From a candidate division WOR-3 bacterium (GTDB lineage: Bacteria; Hydrothermota; Tepidihabitantia; Tepidihabitantales; Tepidihabitantaceae): 64,000 nucleotides of DNA. Made by a program: the position numbers and the translations under genes. The number at the start of each line of letters is the position of its first letter. Within the stretch, counting starts at the first letter, position 1. Shown here one piece after another: positions 20,201-30,041 of this stretch. Location of the stretch: the NCBI GenBank assembly GCA_024653355.1, contig JANLFQ010000001.1, positions 310,001 to 374,000 on the forward strand, read 5' to 3'. The notes under the pieces were generated by a model that saw only the letters and a list, made by a program, of their open reading frames with translations, ran no database searches and had not been told where the DNA came from.

Positions 20201-20328
20201 CAGGAAATTACAAAGCCCAGTGGGATGGGTGCGATAATCAAGGGCGTACAGTTCCCGCCGGGGTTTACTGGGTTCAGTTTTCAACCAGCAGAGATTTTAA
20301 AACGGTCAAGGCGGTACTAATGCGCTGA
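17275..20328 (+). CDS. Secreted zinc carboxypeptidase (M14) with FlgD-like C-terminal domain
   Basis: A large exported peptidase of 1017 residues. The start at 17275 has GGAGG just upstream; ATG 17281 is a close alternative. A signal peptide covers about residues 1-22. The M14 domain has zinc ligands His159 and Glu162 (HGNE), then NGIDLNRDFG, the third His in TYHSGTRSV and the catalytic Glu in LAAEVSNG. A carboxypeptidase-regulatory-like beta domain follows (GIRGQITDSVTGLPI). A long beta-rich middle and a C-terminal FlgD-like domain follow (VFDRSGRLV, QWDGCDNQGR, PAGVYWVQF), ending in a basic tail. Such tails act as outer-membrane sorting signals in type IX secretion; that role is inferred here. 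Confidence 0.93.
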   Translation: MKMKRLMLVGMLILCAGIITAAGPATEMKVKVFCPRQELSTVAKDVLEFYEVKDDYFVGAVTAETYKNLLSKGFRVEVLVADMQEWARLQCPGEDFGRYHTYQEIMDTFALIAATYPNICKLETIAVSPTGKFLIALKITQNPTVENHRPRLEWDGTIHGNENIGTEICWYITRRLTEGYGSDPQITHLVNTREIWVIPCMNPEGLINRRRSNSNGIDLNRDFGYAWNQESGAYVPWSQPEIQGFRNFMQRQPFVITMTYHSGTRSVMWPWSYSQIATRDSVAHQQLCQLYSSITGYPAFQISRGLYECAGTSSDFTYGAEGALGLAAEVSNGQPPPQGDIDTICRANWTASVQLMIKGAWGIRGQITDSVTGLPIKRAIVVPVPTDWMVYTDTTGWFFKYVLPGTYTLKVMADGYHTKTVSGIAVPSDTFVVVNVALNPDSDLPVTGYKVTTWICKSSTGAGSTMGLAALGRRDNITLSLTARGSAVIELSDEIINGPGTDFTVYSTTNKPCSVFVSREWNGPWSFCAYGSGNIACDIASAGIYSAKFVRLNDAGQNYDLDAVEGVIVNAPALVLQNKTVIDSPPGGNGDGKLDPGESAGLTVTLRNTGRVGASNVSGVLRTFSPFVSVFDSSGFFGEILPDSSRTNSADRFGVVAAPETPREHQALMRLYLSGIGYSDSVSFILTVGELRVVDPIPDNANPVIYWAYDEIDTLYAEHPEFNWVEIDTIGTRLSLSDDQTVQINLPSSFGPFVFYGQPYNQISVCSNGWLAPGYTTSTSYQNTSLPSSSMPQLLAANWDDLYPPSGNGVWYYHDSANHRFIVEWDSVRYFNPNTIWEKFQIILYDTTLAGEDGNCKFTFQYLTANYPGDSATIGIQDQGGARFIQVLYNGTYHRAAAPWVPGHAIKFSTDYQTGIAENRVSGLSPVRLAVRVVKNPAQSSVVLHYFLPFADRVSMDVFDRSGRLVRRFEFGEQRSGNYKAQWDGCDNQGRTVPAGVYWVQFSTSRDFKTVKAVLMR

Positions 20329-20333
20329 GCGGT

Positions 20334-20849
20334 ATGGAAAGGAAAAAAGGGAAAAAACAAGGCAAAAAGGGTATCACTACGACCCGAAACAGGTTGCAAT
20401 CCTGCCCACGCAAAACCTGGGATGAGTATTTTATCGCCATCGCCCGTCTTGTATCAGAACGGTCCACCTGTTTGCGCCGGAAGGTCGGTGCAATTCTGGT
20501 TCGGGATAAGCGAATCCTCTGCACCGGTTATAATGGGGCACCGCACGGATTGCTTCATTGTGATAAAGCGGGTTGCCTGCGTGATGAACTGAAAATTCCA
20601 GCCGGAGAGCGGATTGAGATTTGCCGGGGAATTCACGCCGAACAGAATACGCTGGTTCAAGCGGCAGCATTTGGTATCAATGTTTCCGGAGCCACTCTTT
20701 ATTGCACCCATGCACCTTGTATTACCTGCGCCAAGATGTTAATCAATGCCGGTATTCGGGAGTTTGTTATCGCGAATGACTATCCGGACGATTTTGCTCG
20801 CGCCTTTTTAGTCGAAGCGGGCATTGTGGTGCGACGGATACGGGGGTAG
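20334..20849 (+). CDS. dCMP deaminase family protein (ComEB-like)
   Basis: Zinc deaminase that turns dCMP into dUMP for thymidylate synthesis. The protein has 171 residues. The zinc site is visible in GIHAEQN (His-Ala-Glu) and APCITCAK (Pro-Cys-x-x-Cys). An extra Cys-containing loop, HCDKAGCLRDE, is typical of dCMP deaminases. The first 27 residues are very basic (many Lys and Arg), longer than usual and possibly not all translated; no clear ribosome site marks the start. It begins 5 bases after the carboxypeptidase stop. Confidence 0.9.
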   Translation: MERKKGKKQGKKGITTTRNRLQSCPRKTWDEYFIAIARLVSERSTCLRRKVGAILVRDKRILCTGYNGAPHGLLHCDKAGCLRDELKIPAGERIEICRGIHAEQNTLVQAAAFGINVSGATLYCTHAPCITCAKMLINAGIREFVIANDYPDDFARAFLVEAGIVVRRIRG

Positions 20850-20878
20850 AAAAGTCCAGAGGGGAATGAAGGTAACAT

Positions 20879-20906
20879 TTGACCTTAAAGGGTAGCACAT
20901 TATATT
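20879..20906 (+). promoter_or_regulatory. Promoter of the HPr-PtsI operon
   Basis: TTGACC (20879-20884) and TATATT (20901-20906) have a 16-base spacer. The -10 box ends 14 bases before the HPr ATG. No Shine-Dalgarno is evident, so the leader would be only about 8 bases. Confidence 0.65.
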
Positions 20907-20920
20907 TAGCACCGAGAACG

Positions 20921-21181
20921 ATGATTAAAGAAGAGTTGATTATTGGCGGTCCGGTTGGGCTTCATGCTCGACCAGCAGCGGAGTTTGTTCGGCTTGCCGA
21001 AAAGTTTCAATCGCGGGTACGGCTTGCCAAGGATGGCATTTGGGTCAATGGCAAGAGTATCTTAGCTATTTTAACACTTGCCGCAGAAAAAGGTAGTGTC
21101 GTAACACTTGAGGTCAGCGGTGTTGATGAGGAAGAGGCATTTCGGGTTTTAAAGGAGAAGTTGACTCAGAATGATACATAA
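20921..21181 (+). CDS. ptsH: HPr-family phosphocarrier protein
   Basis: Small phosphocarrier that takes phosphate from PEP via enzyme I. Starting at ATG 20921 it has 86 residues and places His15 (GLHARPAAEF) and Ser46 (VNGKSILAIL) exactly at the classical positions; an upstream TTG at 20879 lies in the promoter and is not used. An intact Ser46 site suggests control by an HPr kinase. No sugar-specific EII gene is in the window, so this pair may have a regulatory role. The last 11 bases overlap ptsI. Confidence 0.93.
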   Translation: MIKEELIIGGPVGLHARPAAEFVRLAEKFQSRVRLAKDGIWVNGKSILAILTLAAEKGSVVTLEVSGVDEEEAFRVLKEKLTQNDT

Positions 21182-22979
21182 GTCGGTAGATTCCCGGATG
21201 AGGAGTAAACCGAAAGAAAAGATTGTCCGGGGGATTCCTGTTTCAGCCGGTTTTGCCCGGGGAAAGGTTTTTGTTTACCGGTTGTATCTGCCGGAAGTTG
21301 AGGAAAGAGCGCTTTTACCTGATGAGGTGGCAAAAGAGGTTGAGCGGTTTAAAAAAGGGATTAAAATAACCAACGAAGATTTACGCCAGTTACGCGACCG
21401 GGTTAAAAAAGAGATGGGCCGGGATTTTGCCGATTTTATCGATGTGCAACTGGCGGTGCTGAACGACCAGGAGGTATTAAAGAAAACCGAGCAGTACATC
21501 AGCGAGAAGTTGCGAAACGCCGAGTTCGCCTATACCCAGACCTTAAAGGAGATTAGCGCCGGAGTGAGTCGCACCGGTTTATCATTTTTCCGCGAGCGGT
21601 TTGTTGATATCGCCGATGTTTCCGCGCGGGTGCTTTCGGTTCTTCTTGGTGAAGAGTTGCCTTCAATTCATACACTTGAACCCGGTTCGATAATCGTTGC
21701 CCAGGATTTGCCACCATCGGAAACGGCGTTGCTTGACCCGAAAAAAGTTGCCGGAGTTGTTCTTGAAGCGGGTGGAAAAACATCGCACACCGCAATTATG
21801 GCAAAGGCGAAGGAAATTCCGGCGGTGGTTGGCGCCCAGGGTATTACCCGTGAGGTTGATGACGGCGATGATGTGCTGGTTGATGGCTATCGGGGTATCG
21901 TGTTCATCAATCCAACACCAAGTCGCCTTACAACCTATAAGAGTGAGATTGAGCGCTACCAGGCACATCGGGCGTCGCTGAAAGCGCTGGTTGAAGAGGA
22001 GGCAGTAACGCTTGATGGTAAAGTTATCGACCTGTCGGCAAATGTTGAGTTTCTTATTGAAGCGAAAACGGCGCGACAGAATGGCGCGCGCGGCGTCGGT
22101 CTGTTTCGCACCGAGTATTTGTATCTGGCGAAACGCCGACCGCCGACAGAGGAGGAACAGTACCAGGTGTTTCGTGATGTCGCCGAAATGTTTAAACCCT
22201 ATCCGGTGATAATTCGGACTTTTGATTTGGGTGGTGATAAGGTGATTCCGGGTTATTCTGAGGCAAACCCGTTTCTGGGCTGGCGGGCAATCAGATTGTG
22301 TCTCGATGACCCGGTACTGTTTAAAGGTCAATTACGGGCGATTTTAAGGGCTTCGCTGCATGGGAATGTCAAGGTTATGTTTCCAATGATTGCGACAATT
22401 GAGGAGTTGCGTCGGGCAAAACTGCTGCTTGAGGAGGCGAAAAAGGAGTTACGCAAGGAGGGGAAAGGCTTTAACGAGCAGATGGAGGTTGGGGTGATGA
22501 TTGAAACACCGTCCGCGGCGCTGCTTGCGCAGCAATTAGCCCGCGAATGTAATTTTCTCTCCATCGGTTCCAACGACCTGACGCAGTACACACTTGCTGT
22601 TGACCGGGGAAATAAACTTGTGGCGAAGTTGTTTGATCATCTGCATCCTGCGGTGCTCCAGTTGATCAAAAAGACGATTGATGCCGCGCACCAACAGGGT
22701 GTCTGGGTCGGGATGTGCGGGGAGTTTGGTGCTGACCCTCTGGGTATTATCTTGTTACTGGGGATGGGAATAGACGAGATATCGGTTGTGCCCGGAATGA
22801 TTCCTGAGGCAAAAAGTATCATCCGCTCGGTTGATACAACAGTTGCCCGGGATGTGGCAAGTCAGGCGGTTGAACTTTCTACCGCGCTGGAGGTGGAACG
22901 GTTACTCTATCGGGAGTTACACCGGCGCTTTTCCAAACTGGCGCAGTCGCTTTTTGCAGTTGAGGCACGAAAAAGATGA
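21171..22979 (+). CDS. ptsI: PTS enzyme I (phosphoenolpyruvate-protein phosphotransferase)
   Basis: Autophosphorylates from PEP and phosphorylates HPr. The protein has 602 residues, slightly longer than usual at the N-terminus (an ATG at 21198 is an alternative start). His206 in GGKTSHTAIMAKA is the phosphorylated residue. The PEP-binding barrel carries GLFRTEYLY, the SIGSNDLTQYTLAVDR segment and the active-site Cys in GMCGEFGADP. It overlaps HPr upstream and the isomerase gene downstream (ATGA). Confidence 0.96.
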   Translation: MIHKSVDSRMRSKPKEKIVRGIPVSAGFARGKVFVYRLYLPEVEERALLPDEVAKEVERFKKGIKITNEDLRQLRDRVKKEMGRDFADFIDVQLAVLNDQEVLKKTEQYISEKLRNAEFAYTQTLKEISAGVSRTGLSFFRERFVDIADVSARVLSVLLGEELPSIHTLEPGSIIVAQDLPPSETALLDPKKVAGVVLEAGGKTSHTAIMAKAKEIPAVVGAQGITREVDDGDDVLVDGYRGIVFINPTPSRLTTYKSEIERYQAHRASLKALVEEEAVTLDGKVIDLSANVEFLIEAKTARQNGARGVGLFRTEYLYLAKRRPPTEEEQYQVFRDVAEMFKPYPVIIRTFDLGGDKVIPGYSEANPFLGWRAIRLCLDDPVLFKGQLRAILRASLHGNVKVMFPMIATIEELRRAKLLLEEAKKELRKEGKGFNEQMEVGVMIETPSAALLAQQLARECNFLSIGSNDLTQYTLAVDRGNKLVAKLFDHLHPAVLQLIKKTIDAAHQQGVWVGMCGEFGADPLGIILLLGMGIDEISVVPGMIPEAKSIIRSVDTTVARDVASQAVELSTALEVERLLYRELHRRFSKLAQSLFAVEARKR

Positions 22980-24003
22980 GTAAATTCAGTCTTAAAGCGA
23001 GAACGATGTTGAAACTGATTCAAGAGTTACCGCAACAACTGGGCCGAGCGGTTGCACTGGGAGATAACTGTCCAATTTTACATCTTAACGATATTGATAA
23101 TGTCATCATTGCCGGGATGGGTGGCTCGGCAATGGGCGGTGATATTGTTCGAACCCTTTTGCTGGAAGAGGGCGCGGTGCCGGTAACCGTGTGGCGTGAT
23201 TATCAGTTGCCCGCGCCGGTCAACAAAAAAACGATTTTATTTCTGAGTAGTTATTCGGGAAATACCGAAGAGACACTTACCGCCTATGAGGAAGGGCGGC
23301 GCCGCGGCGCGCGGATTTTCGTGCTGACGAGTGGCGGTCGACTGGCGGCGATAGCCCAGGCGGACAATTTGCCGCTTATTGTTGTCCCTGATGGGATGCC
23401 ACCACGAACTGCCGTGGGTTATATGAGTGTTCCAATATTGATTGTGCTTAACCGGCTCAAGTTGTGTCGAGACTACCGTGCCGACATTGCGGAAACTCAA
23501 AGATTACTTGAACGGCGGTTCGAGGGCTGGCGGCGCCGTGCCAACGGGCTGGGCGGTCTTATTACCGGGCGTCTGCCGGTGGTTTATTCTACCGCGCGGT
23601 TGCTTGATGTTGCGGCTTATCGGTGGCAATGTCAACTGAACGAAAATGCGAAGATGCTGTGTCATTCTGGTCAGTTACCGGAGCAGAGCCACAATGAGAT
23701 TATGGGGTACGGTGCACCGCATTTTTTAAAACGAATGATTTACACAATCGTCCTCGTGGACAAAAGTTCTCACCCTCGAACACTCCAGCGTTTAAAGGAG
23801 ATGGCTAAATTGCTCTCGGGGCATTGGGCGGGAATTCGTCTTGTTCCCAGCGAAGGTCGCTCGCCACTGGCACGACTTTTTTCAGCGGTGATGATGGCTG
23901 ATCTGGTGAGTGTTGCCGTTGCCCGAAAACGGGGTGTGGACCCGATAGCTATTCCGCGGATTGATGAATTGAAGCAGGCGCTGGCGCGCCGGGGTGGTGT
24001 ACT

Positions 24004-24007
<4 letters not shown>
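22976..24007 (+). CDS. Bifunctional phosphoglucose/phosphomannose isomerase (SIS family)
   Basis: Interconverts glucose-6-phosphate, fructose-6-phosphate and mannose-6-phosphate. The protein has 343 residues with a SIS fold: IIAGMGGSAMGGDIV at about residues 42-56, then LFLSSYSGNTEETL, and the C-terminal isomerase part with PEQSHNEIMGY holding the catalytic Glu and His. This is the bifunctional type found in archaea and many deep bacterial lineages. It is coupled by ATGA overlaps to ptsI and to the nucleotidyltransferase gene, giving a sugar-phosphate to sugar-nucleotide series. Confidence 0.92.
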
Positions 24008-26144
<2,137 letters not shown>

Positions 26145-26160
26145 ACCAACAGGAGGTATA

Positions 26161-27303
26161 ATGAAGATCATAAAAGCAATAAGTACCATCTGCCTGATGC
26201 TCGGAATGGGCATCCTTGCCTGTGGACCGGGCAATGTAATTAAAATCGGTGTGGTTGCCCCTTTAACTGGAGATGTTAAAACATTCGGCGAGTCAACCAT
26301 CAATGGTATTACCCTGGCGGTTGAAGAGGTAAATCGTGCCGGTGGTATCAACGGGAAACAGATAAAACTGTTCATTTCAGATGACAAGAACGACCCGACC
26401 GAGGCGGCGAATGCCGGTGGCAAGTTAATTGAGCTGGACGGTGTGGTGGCGATTATCGGCTCGGTTTCTACAAAGTGTTCCTTACCACTCGCGGATAAAT
26501 GTCAGGTGGCACGCATTCCGATGCTGACGCCCACTTCTACCAATCCCAAAGTAACAGTTACCGACGACGGCAAGCACAAAGATTATATCTTCCGTGCCTG
26601 TTTTACTGATTCCTTCCAGGGTGTGGTTGCGGCCCGTTTTGCGGCCGAGAGTTTAAAGGCAAAAACTGCGGCGGTGATGTTTGATGTTGGCAACGACTAT
26701 TCCAAAGGGCTGGCGGAGTACTTCAAGCGCTTTTTCGAACAAGCGGGCGGTAAGGTTGTGGCATTTGAATCGTATCAGAAGGACGACGCCGATTTCTCAG
26801 CGCTTTTGACCAAGGTCAAGCAGCAAAAGCCCGAGGTGGTTTTTCTGCCCGATTACTACAATAAGGTCGGTTTGATTGTCAAGCAGGCGTATCAACTGGG
26901 ATTAGAGACGAAATTTTTAGGCGGTGATGGCTGGGATTCACCGGCGATGCTTGAGATTGCCGGTAAAGAAGTTGCCGGTAGTTATTTTGTCAACCACTAC
27001 TCAGCTGACGACCCCAGACCGGAAGTCCAAAACTGGGTAAACAAATACCAGGCGAGGTTCGGTCAGAAACCGGATGCGATGGCAACGCTCGGGTATGATG
27101 CCGCGCTCCTGCTGATTGCGGCTCTTAAGAATGCGCCCAATGCCAAACCGGATGAGATTCGAGATGCGTTGAGCCAGATTAAGGACTATCCCTGTGTTTC
27201 CGGTGCAATATCCTTCGACGCTCTGGGCAATCCAATTAAGCGCGCGGCAATAATTCAGTGGACCGAAACGGGTCAGCGGTATGTGACTTCGTTCAACCCT
27301 TAA
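26161..27303 (+). CDS. Branched-chain amino acid-type ABC substrate-binding lipoprotein
   Basis: Periplasmic binding protein of the LivJ type (type I fold). The start at 26161 is set by AGGAGG 6 bases upstream. The N-terminus has a hydrophobic stretch and lipobox GILAC. IKIGVVAPLTGDVKTFGES and AVEEVNRAGGINGK are the usual family signatures, followed by two alpha/beta lobes. It has 380 residues. It is an orphan: no LivH, LivM, LivG or LivF genes follow, and a terminator closes the operon. Amino-acid or peptide uptake is a fair guess; the ligand is unknown. Confidence 0.92.
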   Translation: MKIIKAISTICLMLGMGILACGPGNVIKIGVVAPLTGDVKTFGESTINGITLAVEEVNRAGGINGKQIKLFISDDKNDPTEAANAGGKLIELDGVVAIIGSVSTKCSLPLADKCQVARIPMLTPTSTNPKVTVTDDGKHKDYIFRACFTDSFQGVVAARFAAESLKAKTAAVMFDVGNDYSKGLAEYFKRFFEQAGGKVVAFESYQKDDADFSALLTKVKQQKPEVVFLPDYYNKVGLIVKQAYQLGLETKFLGGDGWDSPAMLEIAGKEVAGSYFVNHYSADDPRPEVQNWVNKYQARFGQKPDAMATLGYDAALLLIAALKNAPNAKPDEIRDALSQIKDYPCVSGAISFDALGNPIKRAAIIQWTETGQRYVTSFNP

Positions 27304-27335
27304 TTAGTTACTGAACGGTTTAATCTCATCGAACG

Positions 27336-27365
27336 GTAGGGGCGGGAAACGCCCCTACTTTTATT
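27336..27365 (+). terminator. Rho-independent terminator after the binding-protein gene
   Basis: A perfect 9-base-pair stem (GTAGGGGCG 27336-27344 with CGCCCCTAC 27350-27358) with a GGAAA loop, followed by TTTTATT. The T-run overlaps the stop codon of the convergent M16 gene. It closes the plus-strand operon that starts at ptsH. Confidence 0.85.
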
Positions 27366-28698
27366 CTACCCATTCAACATCGGGCAGGTTGAGTTCATCC
27401 TTCGTTACATTGCCCATTATTACCATAATATAGCGGTCGGGGTGGAGGTGTTGTTTTGCCGTTTCGTTGACCTGTTGCAATGTTGTTGCCCGCACCAGAT
27501 CGGGGAATCTTTCCAGCCAGTCGATACCATAGTGGTAGAGTTCAATTTCGCTCAACCGGTCAAGTTTACCTTGATTGGAACTGTACGATAGCGGAAAACT
27601 ACCTGTGAAGTAATTCTGTGCCTTGAGTAATTCAGATTTAGTTGCACCGGTCTCGTGCATGCGCCGGATTTCAGTAAACATTTTTTCTATCGCCTCTTTT
27701 GGTTTTGCAGTTTGCACCGTGGCACGAAAGGCACCGGGTAACAGGCGGCGGTCGAACCAGCAACGAACATCGTAGGCAAGGCCCCCGTGCTCTCGAACCG
27801 CCAGGCCCATTCTTGAAGAGAGCGGAGGACCGCCAAGAATATATGACATCAAACGGGTGGCAATTAAATCATTATTGAATACTGAGATGCCAGGATGACC
27901 AAACTGGATGTAGGTCTGGTTCATATCTTTCCGAGTGATCAATTTGACCCGAATTTTTTCTGGTAAGATAGTTTCGGGCGATTGAGGGCTGCTGACCGGT
28001 CCTGGTTGCCAGTTGGCAAAACGGCGGTGGACTTCGTTTTTTATCTCCTCGTGGTCAACGGCACCAACAAAAACAATAAAGCAGTTGTTAGGAACAAAAT
28101 GAGTTTTATGGAAGTTTTTTAAATCATCGCGCGTAATTTTTCGGATTGTCGCAGTATCGCCGCGCGGCGGCAAAGAGTAACGATGTTTGCCGAATAAAAG
28201 CCGGTCGAATTCCATGGCAACAAGCGCTGATGGATAATCGTAGGCGCGCTGGGCGCTTGTCAGCGTTTGTTCTTGCGCCCGCGTAAATTCGTCTTCGGGA
28301 AAGGCTGGTTCGAGTACCATTTCTGATAAGATGTCGAGACCAAGGGATAGGTCCTTTTTCAAAAGGCGAAGGTTGAGAAAACAACGGTCAAAATCGGTTC
28401 CAGTACCATAACGGGCACCGATGAAATCGAGAATCTGGGCGATAGAGTCCGCGCTCAATTTTTTCGTGCCGCGCAAAAGCATATCAGTACAAAGGCTGGC
28501 AGTGCCGGCTTTGCCCTCAGGGTCGAAAACTGCGCCGCTGCGGCAAACGAATGAGATGTCAACGATGGGGAGACGATGGTCTTGATATGTCAGGATGATG
28601 AGTCCATTAGGAAGTGAGTCCCGAAAGAACATGGTTGCGAATAGATTGCCTATTAGCCCTAAAAGAACAACCAATAATTGTCGGGTGTAAATTTTCAT
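27361..28698 (-). CDS. M16-family peptidase homologue lacking the zinc motif
   Basis: A 445-residue exported protein with an N-terminal signal-like hydrophobic segment (about residues 5-22) and the two-lobed M16 fold (LPNGLIILTYQDHRLPIV at the start of the domain). The zinc motif HxxEH is replaced by Ser68-Leu-Cys-Thr71-Asp72, so it cannot be catalytic by itself. It follows an intact M16 gene by an ATGA overlap. Such active/inactive pairs form heterodimers in other bacteria. It is the last gene of the M14-M16-M16 operon. Confidence 0.92.
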   Translation of the reverse strand: MKIYTRQLLVVLLGLIGNLFATMFFRDSLPNGLIILTYQDHRLPIVDISFVCRSGAVFDPEGKAGTASLCTDMLLRGTKKLSADSIAQILDFIGARYGTGTDFDRCFLNLRLLKKDLSLGLDILSEMVLEPAFPEDEFTRAQEQTLTSAQRAYDYPSALVAMEFDRLLFGKHRYSLPPRGDTATIRKITRDDLKNFHKTHFVPNNCFIVFVGAVDHEEIKNEVHRRFANWQPGPVSSPQSPETILPEKIRVKLITRKDMNQTYIQFGHPGISVFNNDLIATRLMSYILGGPPLSSRMGLAVREHGGLAYDVRCWFDRRLLPGAFRATVQTAKPKEAIEKMFTEIRRMHETGATKSELLKAQNYFTGSFPLSYSSNQGKLDRLSEIELYHYGIDWLERFPDLVRATTLQQVNETAKQHLHPDRYIMVIMGNVTKDELNLPDVEWVE

Positions 28699-30041
28699 TG
28701 CGCCTCCTTGTCAGGCAGCAGAATGCCAACGATACGGCGTTCTCCGGTTAGATACTGGTTACAGAAAAAGCGGACCTGGTCGGCGGTAGTTTCCTCGATC
28801 TTTTCGATTTTTTGCAAAAAATAACGCCAGTTGCCGGCGGTAATTTGTGAGGTAGCCAAGAACCAGGCGATGTCCGAGATATCGTCACGGTCAAACAGCG
28901 CCGCGGCGAGGGTTTGATTTTTTACCCGTTGCAGTTCTTGGGTGTTTACCGGTTCGGTTGTCATCCTTTTTAGTTCGGCAAGGATGATATTCTCGACCCG
29001 CGGTATAAGGCTTTCATTTTTGGGAGTAACCAAAATTTCAAGAATTCCCGGGTCGCATTCCACTTCGTTCCATGCTGAAACCGATGTGGCAATGCCTGAG
29101 TCTATTACCAAAGTACGATAGAGACGGGAATTTCTGCCTCCACCTAAAATCGCCGCCACGACATCTCCCACGCTGTGAAATGAATCACGTATCCCCGGTG
29201 TTGGAAAGCCGATTACGAGCGTGGGGACATTAACCCGTTTGCGTATGATAAGCCGTCTTTCACCCGCCAGCGCGGGCTCGATATCGTAAAAATCTGTTCT
29301 TTTGACCGGTATTCCCTTGATTCTACCGTAATATTTTTCAACTTTTGCTTTTACTTCTTCGAATGGTACATCGCCGGCAATGACGATGACCGCATTTGAA
29401 GGGTTATAATATTTTTTGTACCAGTTGCGGACTTTCTCGACGGTGTAATTTTTCACATCATCAGGCCAGCCAATCGTCGGATTACGATGAGGATGGACAA
29501 GATATGCCATCGCCTCAAACTGTTCCCAGAGAGTACTGTTCGGCCGGTTGTCCCACAAACGCCTTTCTTCAGCGACTACCTGGTGTTCACTTTCGAACTC
29601 GGAGTCGGGAAAGATACATTTGTGCATTCTTGCCGCTTCCAGTTTCAGTGCAAGTTCCCAGTGCTCGTTAGCCAGTTCTTCGTAGTAACCGGTGTAATAT
29701 GTAGAGGTAAAGCCGTTGTTGTTGGCACCAACTGAATCAAGTATTCGGTCAAAGTCGCCGGGTTTGTAAATATCGGTATGTTTGAAGCTCATATGTTCCA
29801 GCATATGGGAGATTCCGGTGTTGCCGGTCTGTTCATCGTAGGAGCCTACTCGATAATAGACATTGACCGAAACGACAGGTGCCGAAGAGTCAAAGTAGTG
29901 AATGATATGCAAACCATTTTTCAGGGTGAATTCGTTGATACGCGATTCGAGCGCTGCTATTTCTATCAAGTCTGCCGAACGAGCAACTTCGAGCGGCGCT
30001 GCGAAGACAATCAGAGAAAGCATTATTGCGTACATAATCAC
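28695..30041 (-). CDS. M16-family zinc metallopeptidase (catalytic partner)
   Basis: A 448-residue exported peptidase of the pitrilysin/processing-peptidase class. The signal peptide lies at about residues 1-23. The zinc motif is His79-Met-Leu-Glu82-His83 in GISHMLEHMSFK, with the downstream Glu in the EHQVVAEERRLW region. A second M16 lobe follows from about residue 220. It overlaps the upstream M14 gene and the downstream inactive M16 gene by four bases each, so the three exported peptidases are co-translated and probably degrade peptides in the periplasm or outside the cell. Confidence 0.94.
   Translation of the reverse strand: MIMYAIMLSLIVFAAPLEVARSADLIEIAALESRINEFTLKNGLHIIHYFDSSAPVVSVNVYYRVGSYDEQTGNTGISHMLEHMSFKHTDIYKPGDFDRILDSVGANNNGFTSTYYTGYYEELANEHWELALKLEAARMHKCIFPDSEFESEHQVVAEERRLWDNRPNSTLWEQFEAMAYLVHPHRNPTIGWPDDVKNYTVEKVRNWYKKYYNPSNAVIVIAGDVPFEEVKAKVEKYYGRIKGIPVKRTDFYDIEPALAGERRLIIRKRVNVPTLVIGFPTPGIRDSFHSVGDVVAAILGGGRNSRLYRTLVIDSGIATSVSAWNEVECDPGILEILVTPKNESLIPRVENIILAELKRMTTEPVNTQELQRVKNQTLAAALFDRDDISDIAWFLATSQITAGNWRYFLQKIEKIEETTADQVRFFCNQYLTGERRIVGILLPDKEAQ

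Noticed and set aside
21663-22331. 222-codon minus-strand open frame across ptsI
   Set aside because: Antisense to a conserved gene, with composition of a shadow frame.
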